Assembly: GCA_002104945.1 (NCBI GenBank)
Contig: MCFH01000071.1
Coordinates: 62,001 to 126,000, forward strand
Length of the DNA stretch: 64,000 nt
Source of the DNA: Piromyces finnis
Lineage: Eukaryota; Neocallimastigomycota; Neocallimastigomycetes; Neocallimastigales; Neocallimastigaceae
Reading direction: 5' to 3'
Below, piece by piece: positions 22,505-32,920 of the stretch (position 1 is its first letter; the number at the start of each line of letters is the position of its first letter). The notes beneath the pieces are model-generated. The model had not been told where the DNA came from. It did not search any database and saw only the letters and a list, made by a program, of their open reading frames with translations. A program made the translations under genes and the position numbers.

Positions 22505-24010
22505 TGTAAGAAGTTACTTATAAATAAATCATAAATAACTTCTACAAATTTGTCACGAATACTAGTGAAATCTACAATTTCAAGTGATCTTGAAATTGTG
22601 AAATTACTTATAAAATTTCAAAATCAATAATATTTTATTTCCAAATAAATTATAAAATTATTAAGAAATATTTAAAAAATTTAGAAAAGGTTAAGATATG
22701 ACCTTAACCCTTAATAAATTTTATAACAAATAACTTTAACCCTTATCGTCAAAATTAAATTAGGAAAAACACGCGTATCTCCTTAACGAATGGCGATTTT
22801 TTGGAAATTATGGTTGGGAGATTGTGGGTTCGTTAGAAAGCCACACTCGAGATAAACAACATATCTTAAAATCAGGTCAATATCTTTGCTGGTTCACGAG
22901 ATATTCCCATTTAAAGATATTTTGTTAGTAATGATTTATTGTTTATTCAGAGAATGATCACCCCTAATGTATTGAACATAAATCATTTATCCAAAAGGAT
23001 ATAAATTATTGTTTTAATTAAATTAAAATTATTTTCCGGAATTAATTAACTTTATTTTATAATTATTATTTCAATAACATAACTTATAATTTTTGAATTA
23101 AAAGATTATAATTATTAATATTATATTCAATGAATTATATTAGAAGTAGATAATAATTAATATTATAAATATATAAACAATAGTTACTCTTAATAATTAG
23201 TAATAAATCTTAAGTTTAGTTTTAGTATTATAAAATATATTATGAATATAATCATGTATTAAAAGTTATCTTATTATTAAATGTAAAATTACAAATAGTA
23301 TAAATAGTTTAGAATAGTTTTATGAATTAAATCTTTGTAAAGATTATTATCTTATTAATACTTAACAAGTATTACTATTAAATAATCTTATTATTATATA
23401 TATTCTTTAAATAAAATAAAAAGAAATTATTTTAACTATAATACATAATTTAATTATTCATTTATAAAACAATTAAGATTATTTTAATAAAACATTTTTT
23501 CTTACCTAGTTATCTTTAATCTTTTATTTAATTTAATATTTTAATATTAAATTATAAATATAGTAAAACTTTTACAAAATTAATAATAATTAAATAATTA
23601 AATATTACTAATTTGAGAAAGAAAATAAAAACATTAATGTCGAGTTTATTATATAAAAATACTAATAAACAAAATATTAAATATTAACACTTAAATATAA
23701 AAACACACGTTAAATAAACACTATTTTTAAAATAATTAATACTTTATTTATTAATAAATTTATATAATAATAACTCTTGATTTCTCAAAAGAGAATCAAG
23801 ATTATTCTTTTATAGTAATTTAATTCATTATACATAGATTGGTTAAAATAATACAACTAAATTAATGTAATAAAACAATGTATTTAATCAATGTATTTAA
23901 TTAATGTATTTAATTAATGTATTAAACAATAAATAATAATAAATATTATAATAAATATTAATTAATAAGAAAATAGATAAATTATATAGAATTTATCTAT
24001 GTTTCTTACA
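22505..24010 (+). repeat. LTR family D, interrupted by a solo LTR C
   Basis: TGTAAGAAGTTAC (22505) to TTTCTTACA (24010) matches 9132-9638 when the 1026-bp LTR C at 22551 and one TSD copy are removed. Flanks ATTAT / ATTGT differ at one base, so probably a mutated target duplication. Confidence 0.8.
22551..23576 (+). repeat. Solo LTR family C with target duplication AAATT
   Basis: 1026 bp, TGTCACGAATACTAG...AACTTTTACA, flanked by AAATT at 22546-22550 and 23577-23581. Matches the 5' LTR of element II at 11034-12055 and keeps the GTAAAGATTATT site. Confidence 0.9.
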
Positions 24011-24014
24011 ATTG

Positions 24015-24408
24015 TGTTAAGGAATGAACATAAATAGTTGAATTAGTTAGAATTTTAGGATTTAACCTTCAACTATTTATATTCCTTATTAGTGTTTAAC
24101 TCTATTTTTAAAATATAAAAATTATAATATATAATTTTTATACATTTTTCTAGTAATTATTAATATTTCTATTATATAGTTATATTATTTGTATATAGTT
24201 ATTTAAGGCCTTTAGTATTAGTATTAGTATAATTATAATATTTTATACTTATAAAATTTTACCAAAATTTATTGTTAAAATAGTTATAGGTATTTTATTA
24301 TTATTTAAGGTTTATTTTATTAATTAACTTTATTGTATAATATTTTATAATTTAAAATTATGACATAAAATTTAATTATAATTTTTACTAAAAGAGGCAA
24401 CTGTTACA
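24015..24408 (+). repeat. Possible LTR (family K) starting with a long hairpin
   Basis: TGTTAAGGAAT...CTGTTACA. The first 75 bp fold into a hairpin: ATAAATAGTTGAA (24030-24042) pairs with TTCAACTATTTAT (24068-24080), extended by AAGGAAT/ATTCCTT. No second copy in the window; proposed from its TGTTA..TGTTACA ends and its position before a gag-like ORF. Confidence 0.3.
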
Positions 24409-25043
24409 CACAAAACAGAAGATACTTCGACAGAAAAATTATTATTTATGTCTAAATAAGGGCATAATTAATTGAATAATATAATTTTAATATATGTTAT
24501 AAAAAAAATTTTTAAAATTTGAGAAATCAAAAATAAATTAAATGAATAAAAATTAAAATTAAAAATTTTTTATTTTTATAACTATTCAAGTGTATTGTGA
24601 TATCTTATTTGAATCGTGGCATAAATAATGTAAATAATGGTGGAGATATCGGGGATAATAATAAAATATTGATATCATACTACATTTTTATAGTTACTTT
24701 TATATTTATTTTTGTATTATTATTTAATTAAAATAGTTAATAATTAAAGAAGAGTTATACTAGTATAATAAAAAGTTATATACTTCAAGGCACAATTAAA
24801 ATAGTTAATAGAGAGAAATTAATATTGTTAATTGGTGCAGTTAAGGAAGTATTGTAGATTGATATTACTAGTTTAACTAAAGAGAATAATTATTAGTGTT
24901 GTTAATTGAATATATTTCAAGTATTGTTGTAATTCATTTTTTTTTAAAATTCTTATAAAAGAAAATTATTTTTTTTTAAAAAAAAGAACTTGTTTCATTA
25001 TTTATTATTATTGTAAAATTGTATTTTTATTTTTATTTAAAAC
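24409..25043. other. AT-rich leader or spacer
   Basis: No ORF or repeat recognised. It could be the leader between the possible LTR K and the gag-like ORF. Confidence 0.3.
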
Positions 25044-25361
25044 TTGTATATAAAAATGAGTACTGGAGCAGATAAATCTGACTTTGCTAAATTAATGAAG
25101 AAATTAAACCATGTCACTAGATTAACTGAAGATAATTTGGACATTAAGACTTGGTATAGTCAATTAAAGTATTGGACTATGCTTCAAGATGTTAAAAGTC
25201 CAAAAATGGTGTTCCTAGCTTGTTTGTTTACTACTACAGGAACACCAAATGAACTTATTCAAGAGTTGAATCCTAATAAGGACTTTGAAAGTGATGAAGA
25301 CAGTGAAAATAGTGATGAAGAAAATGAAGGTAGGGGAAAGAAAAGATCTCACTACCTGTAA
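25044..25361 (+). pseudogene. Gag-like N-terminal fragment cut off by an LTR
   Basis: About 105 codons (an internal ATG at 25056 is another start). The protein has a helical, Trp-containing segment (DIKTWYSQLKYWTMLQ, about residues 38-53) and an acidic tail, as in the N-terminal part of retrotransposon Gag proteins. The last codons are already LTR G sequence, which begins at 25357, so the frame is truncated by that LTR. I do not recognise the family; Ty1/copia is possible given the upstream LTR-like ends. Confidence 0.4.
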
Positions 25362-25901
25362 AGATATAATATATATCTTTAGATTATTTAATAATTAATT
25401 ATTAATTATTAAATAATAAATTAATATTTAGTAAAACTGATTATAAAATTTTTGAATAAATTTTATGGAATAATTTAATAATAAATTATTTTATAATAAT
25501 TCCGTTAAATTTAAATTAAGATAAATATTTAAGTTTAAGGAATAAAAGAATTTTAATTAAATTTAAATATTTCAAATATTTTAAATAATTAAAATATTTT
25601 TTTAAATACTTTTTATTTAATTTTAGAATCGATTATACTTTTTTATTTAAATTTAGAATAGTTTTAACTTAGTTTTAAAAATAGATTTATTTATATTTCA
25701 ATAGGAAATATATTAAGAATAGTATTGATAATATTAAATTAATTTATAGAAAATACATGGGTTTTATTCAATTTTGAGTTTACTCAAATTGAATTAAAAG
25801 TATAATGAATTAGTTTAGTTTAGTTCTGTTATTTTATTATTTAATTAAATTAGTTTTGTTTATTTTATATTAAATATATGTTTATTTAAATAGAATAATA
25901 T

Positions 25902-26628
25902 TGTAAAGATATAATATATATCTTTAAATTATTTAATAATTAATTAATAATTATTAAATAATAATTTTTATATTTTAATGAAAAATTATTTATAAAATTT
26001 ATTATATAAATTTTAAGGAATAATTAAATAAAGATTAATTTTAAAATATCAAAGTTGGAAATGAAATTTGGATAAATATTTAAATTAATGCATAATTAAA
26101 TTTAAATATTTTAAGTATTCAAATTAAATCTTAAAAAGTTCTTATTTAATTAAAAATAGTTTAATAACTTTAGCGTAGTTTTAAATTAGTATTTTTTAAT
26201 AGTAAATATATAATAAATAGTATTATTAATATTTAATTGATATATAGGTAATACATGGACTGTATTCAATTTGTAGTTTACTCAAATTGAATCAAAAGTG
26301 TATTTAATTAGTTTTAGTTTAGTTTTATTATTTTATTATTTAATTAAATTAGTATTAAATTAGTTTTGTTTATTTTATATTGAATATATGTATAATTAAA
26401 TAGAATAGTATATTAAAATATAATTTGTAAAAAATATAAATACATGTAAAATTTCATAGTTAAACGATGTAATTGTTATTGACTATAGTTTAGTTAATAA
26501 CTAAATAAGAATAAATAAAAGAGGATATAAATAAATTTTGTTTTGTTTTTAATTTTTTATTTTATTTAGTGTTTTTGTTTTATTGTAAAAAAATTTTATA
26601 ATCTGTTTTAAATTTTAAAATTTTTACA
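25902..26628 (+). repeat. 5' LTR of element G
   Basis: 727 bp, TGTAAAGATATAATA...AATTTTTACA. The site GTAATTGTTATTG at 26469-26481 (78% of the LTR) is complementary to the primer site behind the LTR and is the likely start of the transcript. ACTTTAGCGTAGT lies at 26167-26179 and an ATTCAATTTG..CAAATTGAAT hairpin near 26272-26300. Confidence 0.92.
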
Positions 26629-26639
26629 ATAACAATTAC
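26627..26639 (+). promoter_or_regulatory. Self-primer binding site of element G
   Basis: CAATAACAATTAC, overlapping the terminal CA of the LTR, is the exact 13-nt reverse complement of 26469-26481. No tRNA-like TGG start follows the LTR. Tf1-type self-priming is inferred. Confidence 0.6.
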
Positions 26640-26702
26640 CTTTTGCCTAATAAAACACGTTATAAAAATTTTTCTAATAAAACATATTTTAAATTTTTTT
26701 CA

Positions 26703-26868
26703 TATCTACCGCGTTTCTAGGAAAATCTACCGTGTGTATAGGGAATCTACCGCGTTTCTAGGAAAATATACTGTGTGTATAGGGAATCTACCGCGTTTCA
26801 AGGAAAATCTACTGTGTGTATAGGGAATCTACCGCGTTTTTAGGAAAATCTACCGCGTTTCGGAATTT
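26703..26868 (+). repeat. Leader tandem repeat, 41-bp period, core TCTACCGCG
   Basis: TCTACCGCG begins at 26705, 26746, 26787 and 26828 (41-bp steps), with related half-units TCTACCGTG/ATACTGTG between and a last core at 26849. It lies in the untranslated leader between the primer site and gag. Sister families have repeats with the same core but other periods. Confidence 0.85.
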
Positions 26869-27054
26869 CATCGTACCTTCTGAGGGCTAGTTAACTTGGT
26901 GTTTGTTACTCAAAGGTCTTCCATATATATTGAGTATATTTAATTTTGTTATAATATTTTTAAGAGCTCGTCTAACACCGTTTGACAGGATAGAGTTACG
27001 ACGACATCTTAACTAAAATATTATAAAAAATTAAATATTTATAACATAATCATA

Positions 27055-30000
27055 TTGGAAGAAATAAACCATCTTTTAGATAAATTACACTTAAACGAAA
27101 ACATGGAACGCCAAGGAGCGTCCTTGAGGATAGTTAATGATCCTCCAGTTTTCACAGGCCGTAGACAAGAACTAGACGGGTTCTTGACTAGGGTTGAGCT
27201 AGCTATTGAAGCTAACCCTGATAGATTCGTTAATGATGAAGCGAGAGTCCGCTTCTTGATATCCTACTTTGTTAATAGACCTTTAGAATGGGCCGCCCGT
27301 TTAAGACAAAATAACGACGCCGTTCTAAGGAACTATGATCAATTTATTACTGCCCTTCGTACCAATTTCGGGGATCCGAATAATGATACGATTGTTGCAA
27401 ATGGAAGACTTTGCAACATTAAACAAAGAAAATTTGGCAAGGTGTTCGAATACATCAACGAATTTCAACGCGTTAGCCAAAATTCGAATTTCAATGAAGC
27501 AGCAAAAATATACATGTTCACAAAAGGATTACATCCAAAAATGCGTGAACATTTAGCTGTAGTGAATCCAAATCCCTCTCAATTAGAGCGTCTTTATTCT
27601 GATGTCCTTAGTATTGAAAATCTTACTAAGAGAAATGATATCAGTGAATATTACATGACGCATCAAGACCGAAGAAATTATAACCAAAATGATCCTATGG
27701 ATGTGGACTTATATAGGATCAGTTTAGGTCAAAGAAAGGTTAATTACTTCCCTCCTCATAGAAGTAATTATGATGAAAATAAAATAAATCGCACTGAGGC
27801 TAAGAAGAAGGGAGTTTGCTTTACTTGTGGAAAGTCTGGACACTTTCAATTCAATTGTCCAAACAAAAAGAAACCGAAAAATGTAAAAATTATCAAGAGA
27901 TGCTATTCAGAAGACGAAGCTAGCCCTTCAATCAAGAAAATTAAAAAGGATAATCTTAATTCCAAGGGAACTTCAAACATATTCGAAATTCATAAAGGTG
28001 AAAAGAAAAATATCATTGATTTTTATATCAAAACCAATGATATTGATGAAGTCAAGGCTAAGGTACTTATTGATTCTGGTTCCGATCTTAATTTCATCCA
28101 CCCCGAGTTCGCCCGAGTCAATAATATTAAACTTTCAAATATTGCTGAATCTTTCAAGGTTTCTGGTTTAGGGCAAGGTACATCTACCGTGAAAAAGGAA
28201 TCCGAAAAGTGCATCCTTCGTTTGAGAAATCATTACGAAATCATTCAATTATATGCACTTAGAATTCCTGAAGTTGATATAATTCTTGGAGTACCTTGGA
28301 TCGAGAAACATTGTCCGGTTTATTATCACGATTCCTCCAAAATTGCCTTTAGCTCCGGATACTGTGCTCGACACTGTAATGTAGGTAAAAGGAAAAATAA
28401 GGGCACAATCAATAAGAATAGGGAATCTATGACATCATCAAGAAAAGGGAAAGAAGCTGTCTTGGATAGTGAAAACGAACAATCCTATTGTAGTGACCTT
28501 GGTTCCCCCGAATATGACGAATCCTCTTATTGTGACTCCAGTGATGACGAGGAAACTGTTAATATTAGAGGTCGAAGAACCTCTGTTAAAACCATTAGTA
28601 AATTAGATAGTTTGGATAAAATTAAATGTAGTAACAGTTTAAATAATAATAATGATAATAATTGTATTTTTAAATGTATATGTAATGACATTAATTGTAT
28701 TGATGAAAATTTAAATAAAGATAATAATTCGGTCACTGGACCAAAACAGTACTCATTTTCAAAAAACGTGTGTAATAATAATAATTCTCGTGTATTAAAT
28801 TCAGTTAGTAACTGTAATGATTTATTTTGTAATATTATTAATAAATGTAAAAGTGAAAGTGATAATTTGAATAAAGATAAAAAATCTATTGAAATTCCAA
28901 AACAATATTTATTATTTAAAGAGGTTTTTAATGAAAAGAATTGTAATATTTTACCTCCACATCGTGAATACGATTGTGAAATCCGATTAAAGGATAATGC
29001 TAACTTGTTTTATGGTCCTCTTTATCCTTTAACTGAGGCAGAGAGAGATGAATTAAAAAATTATATCAATGAAAATTTAGAAAAAGGTTTCATTAGGAAA
29101 TCTTCATCTCCTGCCGGTGCACCAGTTTTATTTGTCAAAAAGAAAGATGGGTCATTAAGACTTTGCGTTGATTATAGGAAACTTAATGACATGACAATTA
29201 GAAATTCATATCCTCTTCCGTTAATTGGTGACTTATTGGATAGAGTGAAAGGTGCAAAATACTTTACTAAGTTGGACTTAAAGTCTGCTTATAATTTAGT
29301 TAGAATCAAAGAGGGTGATGAATACAAAACTGCCTTTAGAACAAGATATGGGCATTTTGAATATCTCGTCATGCCTTTTGGTTTAAAGAATGCACCAGCT
29401 ACGTTTCAACATTTCATAAATGATGTCCTTAGTGATTATTTGGATGATTTTGCTATATCATATATTGATGATATTCTAATATATTCAAGTAGCCTAGAAG
29501 AACATCATGAACATGTTAAAAAAGTATTGAAAAAATTATTAGAAAATAATTTATATGTTAAGTTAGAGAAGTGTGAGTTTGATGTTTCAGAAACCACTTT
29601 CCTTGGTTATGTATTATCCAAAGATGGTCTGAAAATGGATAGAGATAAAGTTAAAGCTATCCTCGACTGGCCTGTTCCTACAAACGTTAAAGAAGTTCAA
29701 TCCTTTATTGGATTATGTAATTATTATAGAATTTTTATTAAAGACTTTGCGAAAATTGCTAGTCCTCTACACAAACTTACTAGGAAAAATGTTCCTTTTA
29801 ATTGGGTTTCTGAGTGTCAAAATGCATTTGTTACACTTAAAAAGGCTTTTACTTCAGCTCCTATCTTAATGAACCCTGATAGCAACAAACCTTTTATTGT
29901 TGAGACTGACGCTAGTAACTTTGCTGTCGGTGCAATTCTTTCACAAGAATTTGAAGGGCAATTGCACCCTATTGCTTTTATTTCATCTAGCTTAACCAAG

Positions 30001-31917
30001 TCTCAAAGAAACTATCAAATTTATGATAAAGAGTTGCTCGCTATCAAAGTGGCTCTTGAAGAGTGGAGGCATTATCTGGAAGGTGCAAAGCATCAGTTCA
30101 TCATTTATACTGATCATAAGAATTTAACCTTTCCAAGAAAGCCTGAGATGCTATCACAAAGACAGATAAGATGGTATGAATTTTTATCAAGATTTGATTT
30201 TAAGTTAATTTATAGAGCTGGAAAAAAGTCTGGTAAACCTGATTTGTTATCCAGACGTAGTGATCATATCTGTAATATTTATAATAATGATAGGATTAAT
30301 GAAAATATTGAATGTAGTAATTTTAGTTGTAATTTTATTTCATGTAATGTAATTAATTCTTTTAATAAAGATGATTCTTTAATTAATTCTATTCTATGTT
30401 CCTTAAAAAATGATGATTTATATAAAGTTTGTGTATTTCTTAATGATAAAAATTCTTCGTCCCCTCCGATTAGGAATACTAATAAAGTTAAAATTGATAA
30501 AGAAGGATTTTTACTTTATGATAATTTAATTTATGTTCCTTCTTCACTAAGAACTAGGGTCTTAGAATTACATCATGATTCTATTTCTGCTGGTCACTTT
30601 GGTGTTAATAAAACTATTGAATTAATTAGTAGAAATTTTTGGTGGCCAAAGTTTAGTTATGATGTTAAAAAGTTTATAAAGTCTTGTGAAACTTGTTGTA
30701 AAGCTAAAGTTCCAAGACATAAACCATATGGTTTGCTTTCTCCTCTTTCCACACCTAATAGAGCTTGGTCGGAATTGTCAATGGATTTTATTGTCGAGCT
30801 TCCTAAATCCAAAGACATGACTACCATTATGGTTATAGTAGATAGGTTAACAAAAATGGCTCATTTTATTCCTTTAAGATGTTTGCCTACTGCTTCTATA
30901 GCAGCTGATGTTTTTGTTAACAATATCTTTAAATTACATGGTTTTCCTGATTCCATCATTTCTGATCGAGGTACTCAATTTACCTCAGACTTTTGGAATC
31001 GTTTATGTAATTTGTTAAATATTAAACTTGCTTTTTCTACTGCAAACCATCCTGAAACTGATGGTCAAACGGAGAGGGTAAACGGGATATTGGAACAATA
31101 TCTCCGTTGTTTTATTAACGAAAAACAGAATAATTGGGTTGACTTGTTACCTTTTGCTGAATTTGCTTATAACAATACTTTACAGCAATCAATCAACCAA
31201 TCTCCGTTTTTCGCTAATTATGGGTTCAATCCAAAATTTAACCCTGAAATCCCTTCAGCGAATAGACCAAATAGAGCTGAACAAAGAATTTTGGATATTA
31301 CTGAAAACATTAAATTTTTAAAAGTAAATCTTGATCAAGCAAAAGAAACCTACAAAAAGTATGCTGATCAAAAGAGAATGGAATCCCCAGATTTCGAAGT
31401 TGGTAAAAAAGTTTGGTTATTAAAAGGTATTAATCCTTCAAATAAAAATGCCAAAAGAAAACTTGCTGATCAAATGCTTGGACCTTTTGAAATAATCAAG
31501 AAGGTAAGCCCTTTAGCATTTGAATTAAAATTACCAAACAATTTACGCTGCCACCCTGTTTTTCATGTTTCGTTATTAGAACCTTATAACGAAAATGAAT
31601 TTGTAAATAGATCAGTAATGAATAAAAGAAAAAATGTTAAGTTAACTACTGATACTATTGATAGGATTCCTGATAAGATTATTCAAGAAAGAAATTATCA
31701 TGGAAAGAAATCTTTCTTGATGACATGGAAAAATCTTGACGAAAATACTTGGATCCCGGAAGATCAAATTACAGATGTACAATTGATCCAAGAATTTTAT
31801 AGAAAAAATAAAAAGTCTAGAAAAGAAAGTCAAGATCAAGTCTATACAAGGAATAACAATGGTATGATCAAACATAGATATCAACCATTTGTAATTGATA
31901 TTCTTTCAAAGAAATGA
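27055..31917 (+). CDS. Gag-Pol polyprotein of element G (chromovirus)
   Basis: A single 1620-codon frame opening at TTG 27055; the first in-frame ATG is 27103. Numbering from 27055: Gag core about 30-200, zinc knuckle CFTCGKSGHFQFNC near 255-268, protease LIDSGSDLNFIH near 337-348, RT with YIDDILIYS near 803, RNase H (VETDASN, KELLAI, YTDHKNL near 1017), integrase HHCC domain about 1170-1220, catalytic Asp in MDFIVELP near 1243, Asp in ISDRGTQF near 1304, Glu in TDGQTERVN near 1340. A C-terminal chromodomain (about 1536-1590, FLMTWKNLDENTWIPEDQI) would direct integration to marked chromatin. No stop or shift. Gag and Pol are fused in one frame, unlike elements I and II. Confidence 0.93.
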   Translation: MEEINHLLDKLHLNENMERQGASLRIVNDPPVFTGRRQELDGFLTRVELAIEANPDRFVNDEARVRFLISYFVNRPLEWAARLRQNNDAVLRNYDQFITALRTNFGDPNNDTIVANGRLCNIKQRKFGKVFEYINEFQRVSQNSNFNEAAKIYMFTKGLHPKMREHLAVVNPNPSQLERLYSDVLSIENLTKRNDISEYYMTHQDRRNYNQNDPMDVDLYRISLGQRKVNYFPPHRSNYDENKINRTEAKKKGVCFTCGKSGHFQFNCPNKKKPKNVKIIKRCYSEDEASPSIKKIKKDNLNSKGTSNIFEIHKGEKKNIIDFYIKTNDIDEVKAKVLIDSGSDLNFIHPEFARVNNIKLSNIAESFKVSGLGQGTSTVKKESEKCILRLRNHYEIIQLYALRIPEVDIILGVPWIEKHCPVYYHDSSKIAFSSGYCARHCNVGKRKNKGTINKNRESMTSSRKGKEAVLDSENEQSYCSDLGSPEYDESSYCDSSDDEETVNIRGRRTSVKTISKLDSLDKIKCSNSLNNNNDNNCIFKCICNDINCIDENLNKDNNSVTGPKQYSFSKNVCNNNNSRVLNSVSNCNDLFCNIINKCKSESDNLNKDKKSIEIPKQYLLFKEVFNEKNCNILPPHREYDCEIRLKDNANLFYGPLYPLTEAERDELKNYINENLEKGFIRKSSSPAGAPVLFVKKKDGSLRLCVDYRKLNDMTIRNSYPLPLIGDLLDRVKGAKYFTKLDLKSAYNLVRIKEGDEYKTAFRTRYGHFEYLVMPFGLKNAPATFQHFINDVLSDYLDDFAISYIDDILIYSSSLEEHHEHVKKVLKKLLENNLYVKLEKCEFDVSETTFLGYVLSKDGLKMDRDKVKAILDWPVPTNVKEVQSFIGLCNYYRIFIKDFAKIASPLHKLTRKNVPFNWVSECQNAFVTLKKAFTSAPILMNPDSNKPFIVETDASNFAVGAILSQEFEGQLHPIAFISSSLTKSQRNYQIYDKELLAIKVALEEWRHYLEGAKHQFIIYTDHKNLTFPRKPEMLSQRQIRWYEFLSRFDFKLIYRAGKKSGKPDLLSRRSDHICNIYNNDRINENIECSNFSCNFISCNVINSFNKDDSLINSILCSLKNDDLYKVCVFLNDKNSSSPPIRNTNKVKIDKEGFLLYDNLIYVPSSLRTRVLELHHDSISAGHFGVNKTIELISRNFWWPKFSYDVKKFIKSCETCCKAKVPRHKPYGLLSPLSTPNRAWSELSMDFIVELPKSKDMTTIMVIVDRLTKMAHFIPLRCLPTASIAADVFVNNIFKLHGFPDSIISDRGTQFTSDFWNRLCNLLNIKLAFSTANHPETDGQTERVNGILEQYLRCFINEKQNNWVDLLPFAEFAYNNTLQQSINQSPFFANYGFNPKFNPEIPSANRPNRAEQRILDITENIKFLKVNLDQAKETYKKYADQKRMESPDFEVGKKVWLLKGINPSNKNAKRKLADQMLGPFEIIKKVSPLAFELKLPNNLRCHPVFHVSLLEPYNENEFVNRSVMNKRKNVKLTTDTIDRIPDKIIQERNYHGKKSFLMTWKNLDENTWIPEDQITDVQLIQEFYRKNKKSRKESQDQVYTRNNNGMIKHRYQPFVIDILSKK

Positions 31918-31919
31918 TC

Positions 31920-31949
31920 TCGCAGGAGCTCGACTTTAAAGGGCGAGAT
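31920..31949 (+). promoter_or_regulatory. Polypurine tract region of element G
   Basis: TTTAAAGGGCGAGAT directly precedes the 3' LTR. The upstream block CTCGCAGGAGCTCGACTT is shared with the sister family F at the same place, suggesting constraint beyond the purine run. Confidence 0.7.
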
Positions 31950-32676
31950 TGTAAAGATATAATATATATCTTTAAATTATTTAATAATTAATTAATAATT
32001 ATTAAATAATAATTTTTATATTTTAATGAAAAATTATTTATAAAATTTATTATATAAATTTTAAGGAATAATTAAATAAAAATTAATTTTAAAATATCAA
32101 AGTTGGAAATGAAATTTGGATAAATATTTAAATTAATGCATAATTAAATTTAAATATTTTAAGTATTCAAATTAAATCTTAAAAAGTTCTTATTTAATTA
32201 AAAATAGTTTAATAACTTTAGCGTAGTTTTAAATTAGTATTTTTTAATAGTAAATATATAATAAATAGTATTATTAATATTTAATTAATATATAGGTAAT
32301 ACATGGACTGTATTCAATTTGTAGTTTACTCAAATTGAATCAAAAGTGTATTTAATTAGTTTTAGTTTAGTTTTATTATTTTATTATTTAATTAAATTAG
32401 TATTAAATTAGTTTTGTTTATTTTATATTGAATATATGTATAATTAAATAGAATAGTATATTAAAATATAATTTGTAAAAAATATAAATACATGTAAAAT
32501 TTCATAGTTAAACGATGTAATTGTTATTGACTATAGTTTAGTTAATAACTAAATAAAAATAAATAAAAGAGGATATAAATAAATTTTGTTTTGTTTTTAA
32601 TTTTTTATTTTATTTAGTGTTTTTGTTTTATTGTAAAAAAATTTTATAATCTGTTTTAAATTTTAAAATTTTTACA
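31950..32676 (+). repeat. 3' LTR of element G
   Basis: 727 bp, same ends as the 5' LTR. At the three differing sites (5' copy 26033, 26239, 26509) the 5' LTR has G and the 3' LTR has A. Confidence 0.92.
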
Positions 32677-32920
32677 AATATATTAGAATATAATTATGAA
32701 AAATATAAATACATGTAATTTTTGTTTATTAAATCGATGTAATTGTTATTTTCAATTTTTTAATTATTAACTATTATATAGTTAATAATATTTTTAAGAG
32801 TTTAAATAAAAATTTTTTTTTTTAAAATAAAAATTTAATGTTTTATTTTTTATTTTTTTGCGTTAATAAAAATTGTTTTGTTTTAAGTATAAAATTTAAA
32901 ACAGATTTTATACTTTTACA

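Larger units (their letters stand above)
25902..32676 (+). mobile_element. Complete, apparently intact chromodomain Ty3/gypsy element (element G)
   Basis: 6775 bp: 5' LTR 25902-26628, leader with tandem repeats, one gag-pol ORF, polypurine tract, 3' LTR 31950-32676. Target duplication AATAT at 25897-25901 and 32677-32681. The two 727-bp LTRs differ at three positions by my reading. Everything needed for transposition is visible, so this is the best candidate for a recently active element here. Confidence 0.93.
25357..32920 (+). repeat. Older LTR family G, split by the complete element G
   Basis: Left part 25357-25901 (TGTAAAGATATAATATATATC...) and right part 32677-32920 (...CAGATTTTATACTTTTACA) together make one diverged LTR G. 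The complete element 25902-32676 sits inside it with target duplication AATAT. The old LTR still carries TCGATGTAATTGTTATT near 32733. Its outer flanks (CTACC / TCCTC) are not duplicated. Confidence 0.8.
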
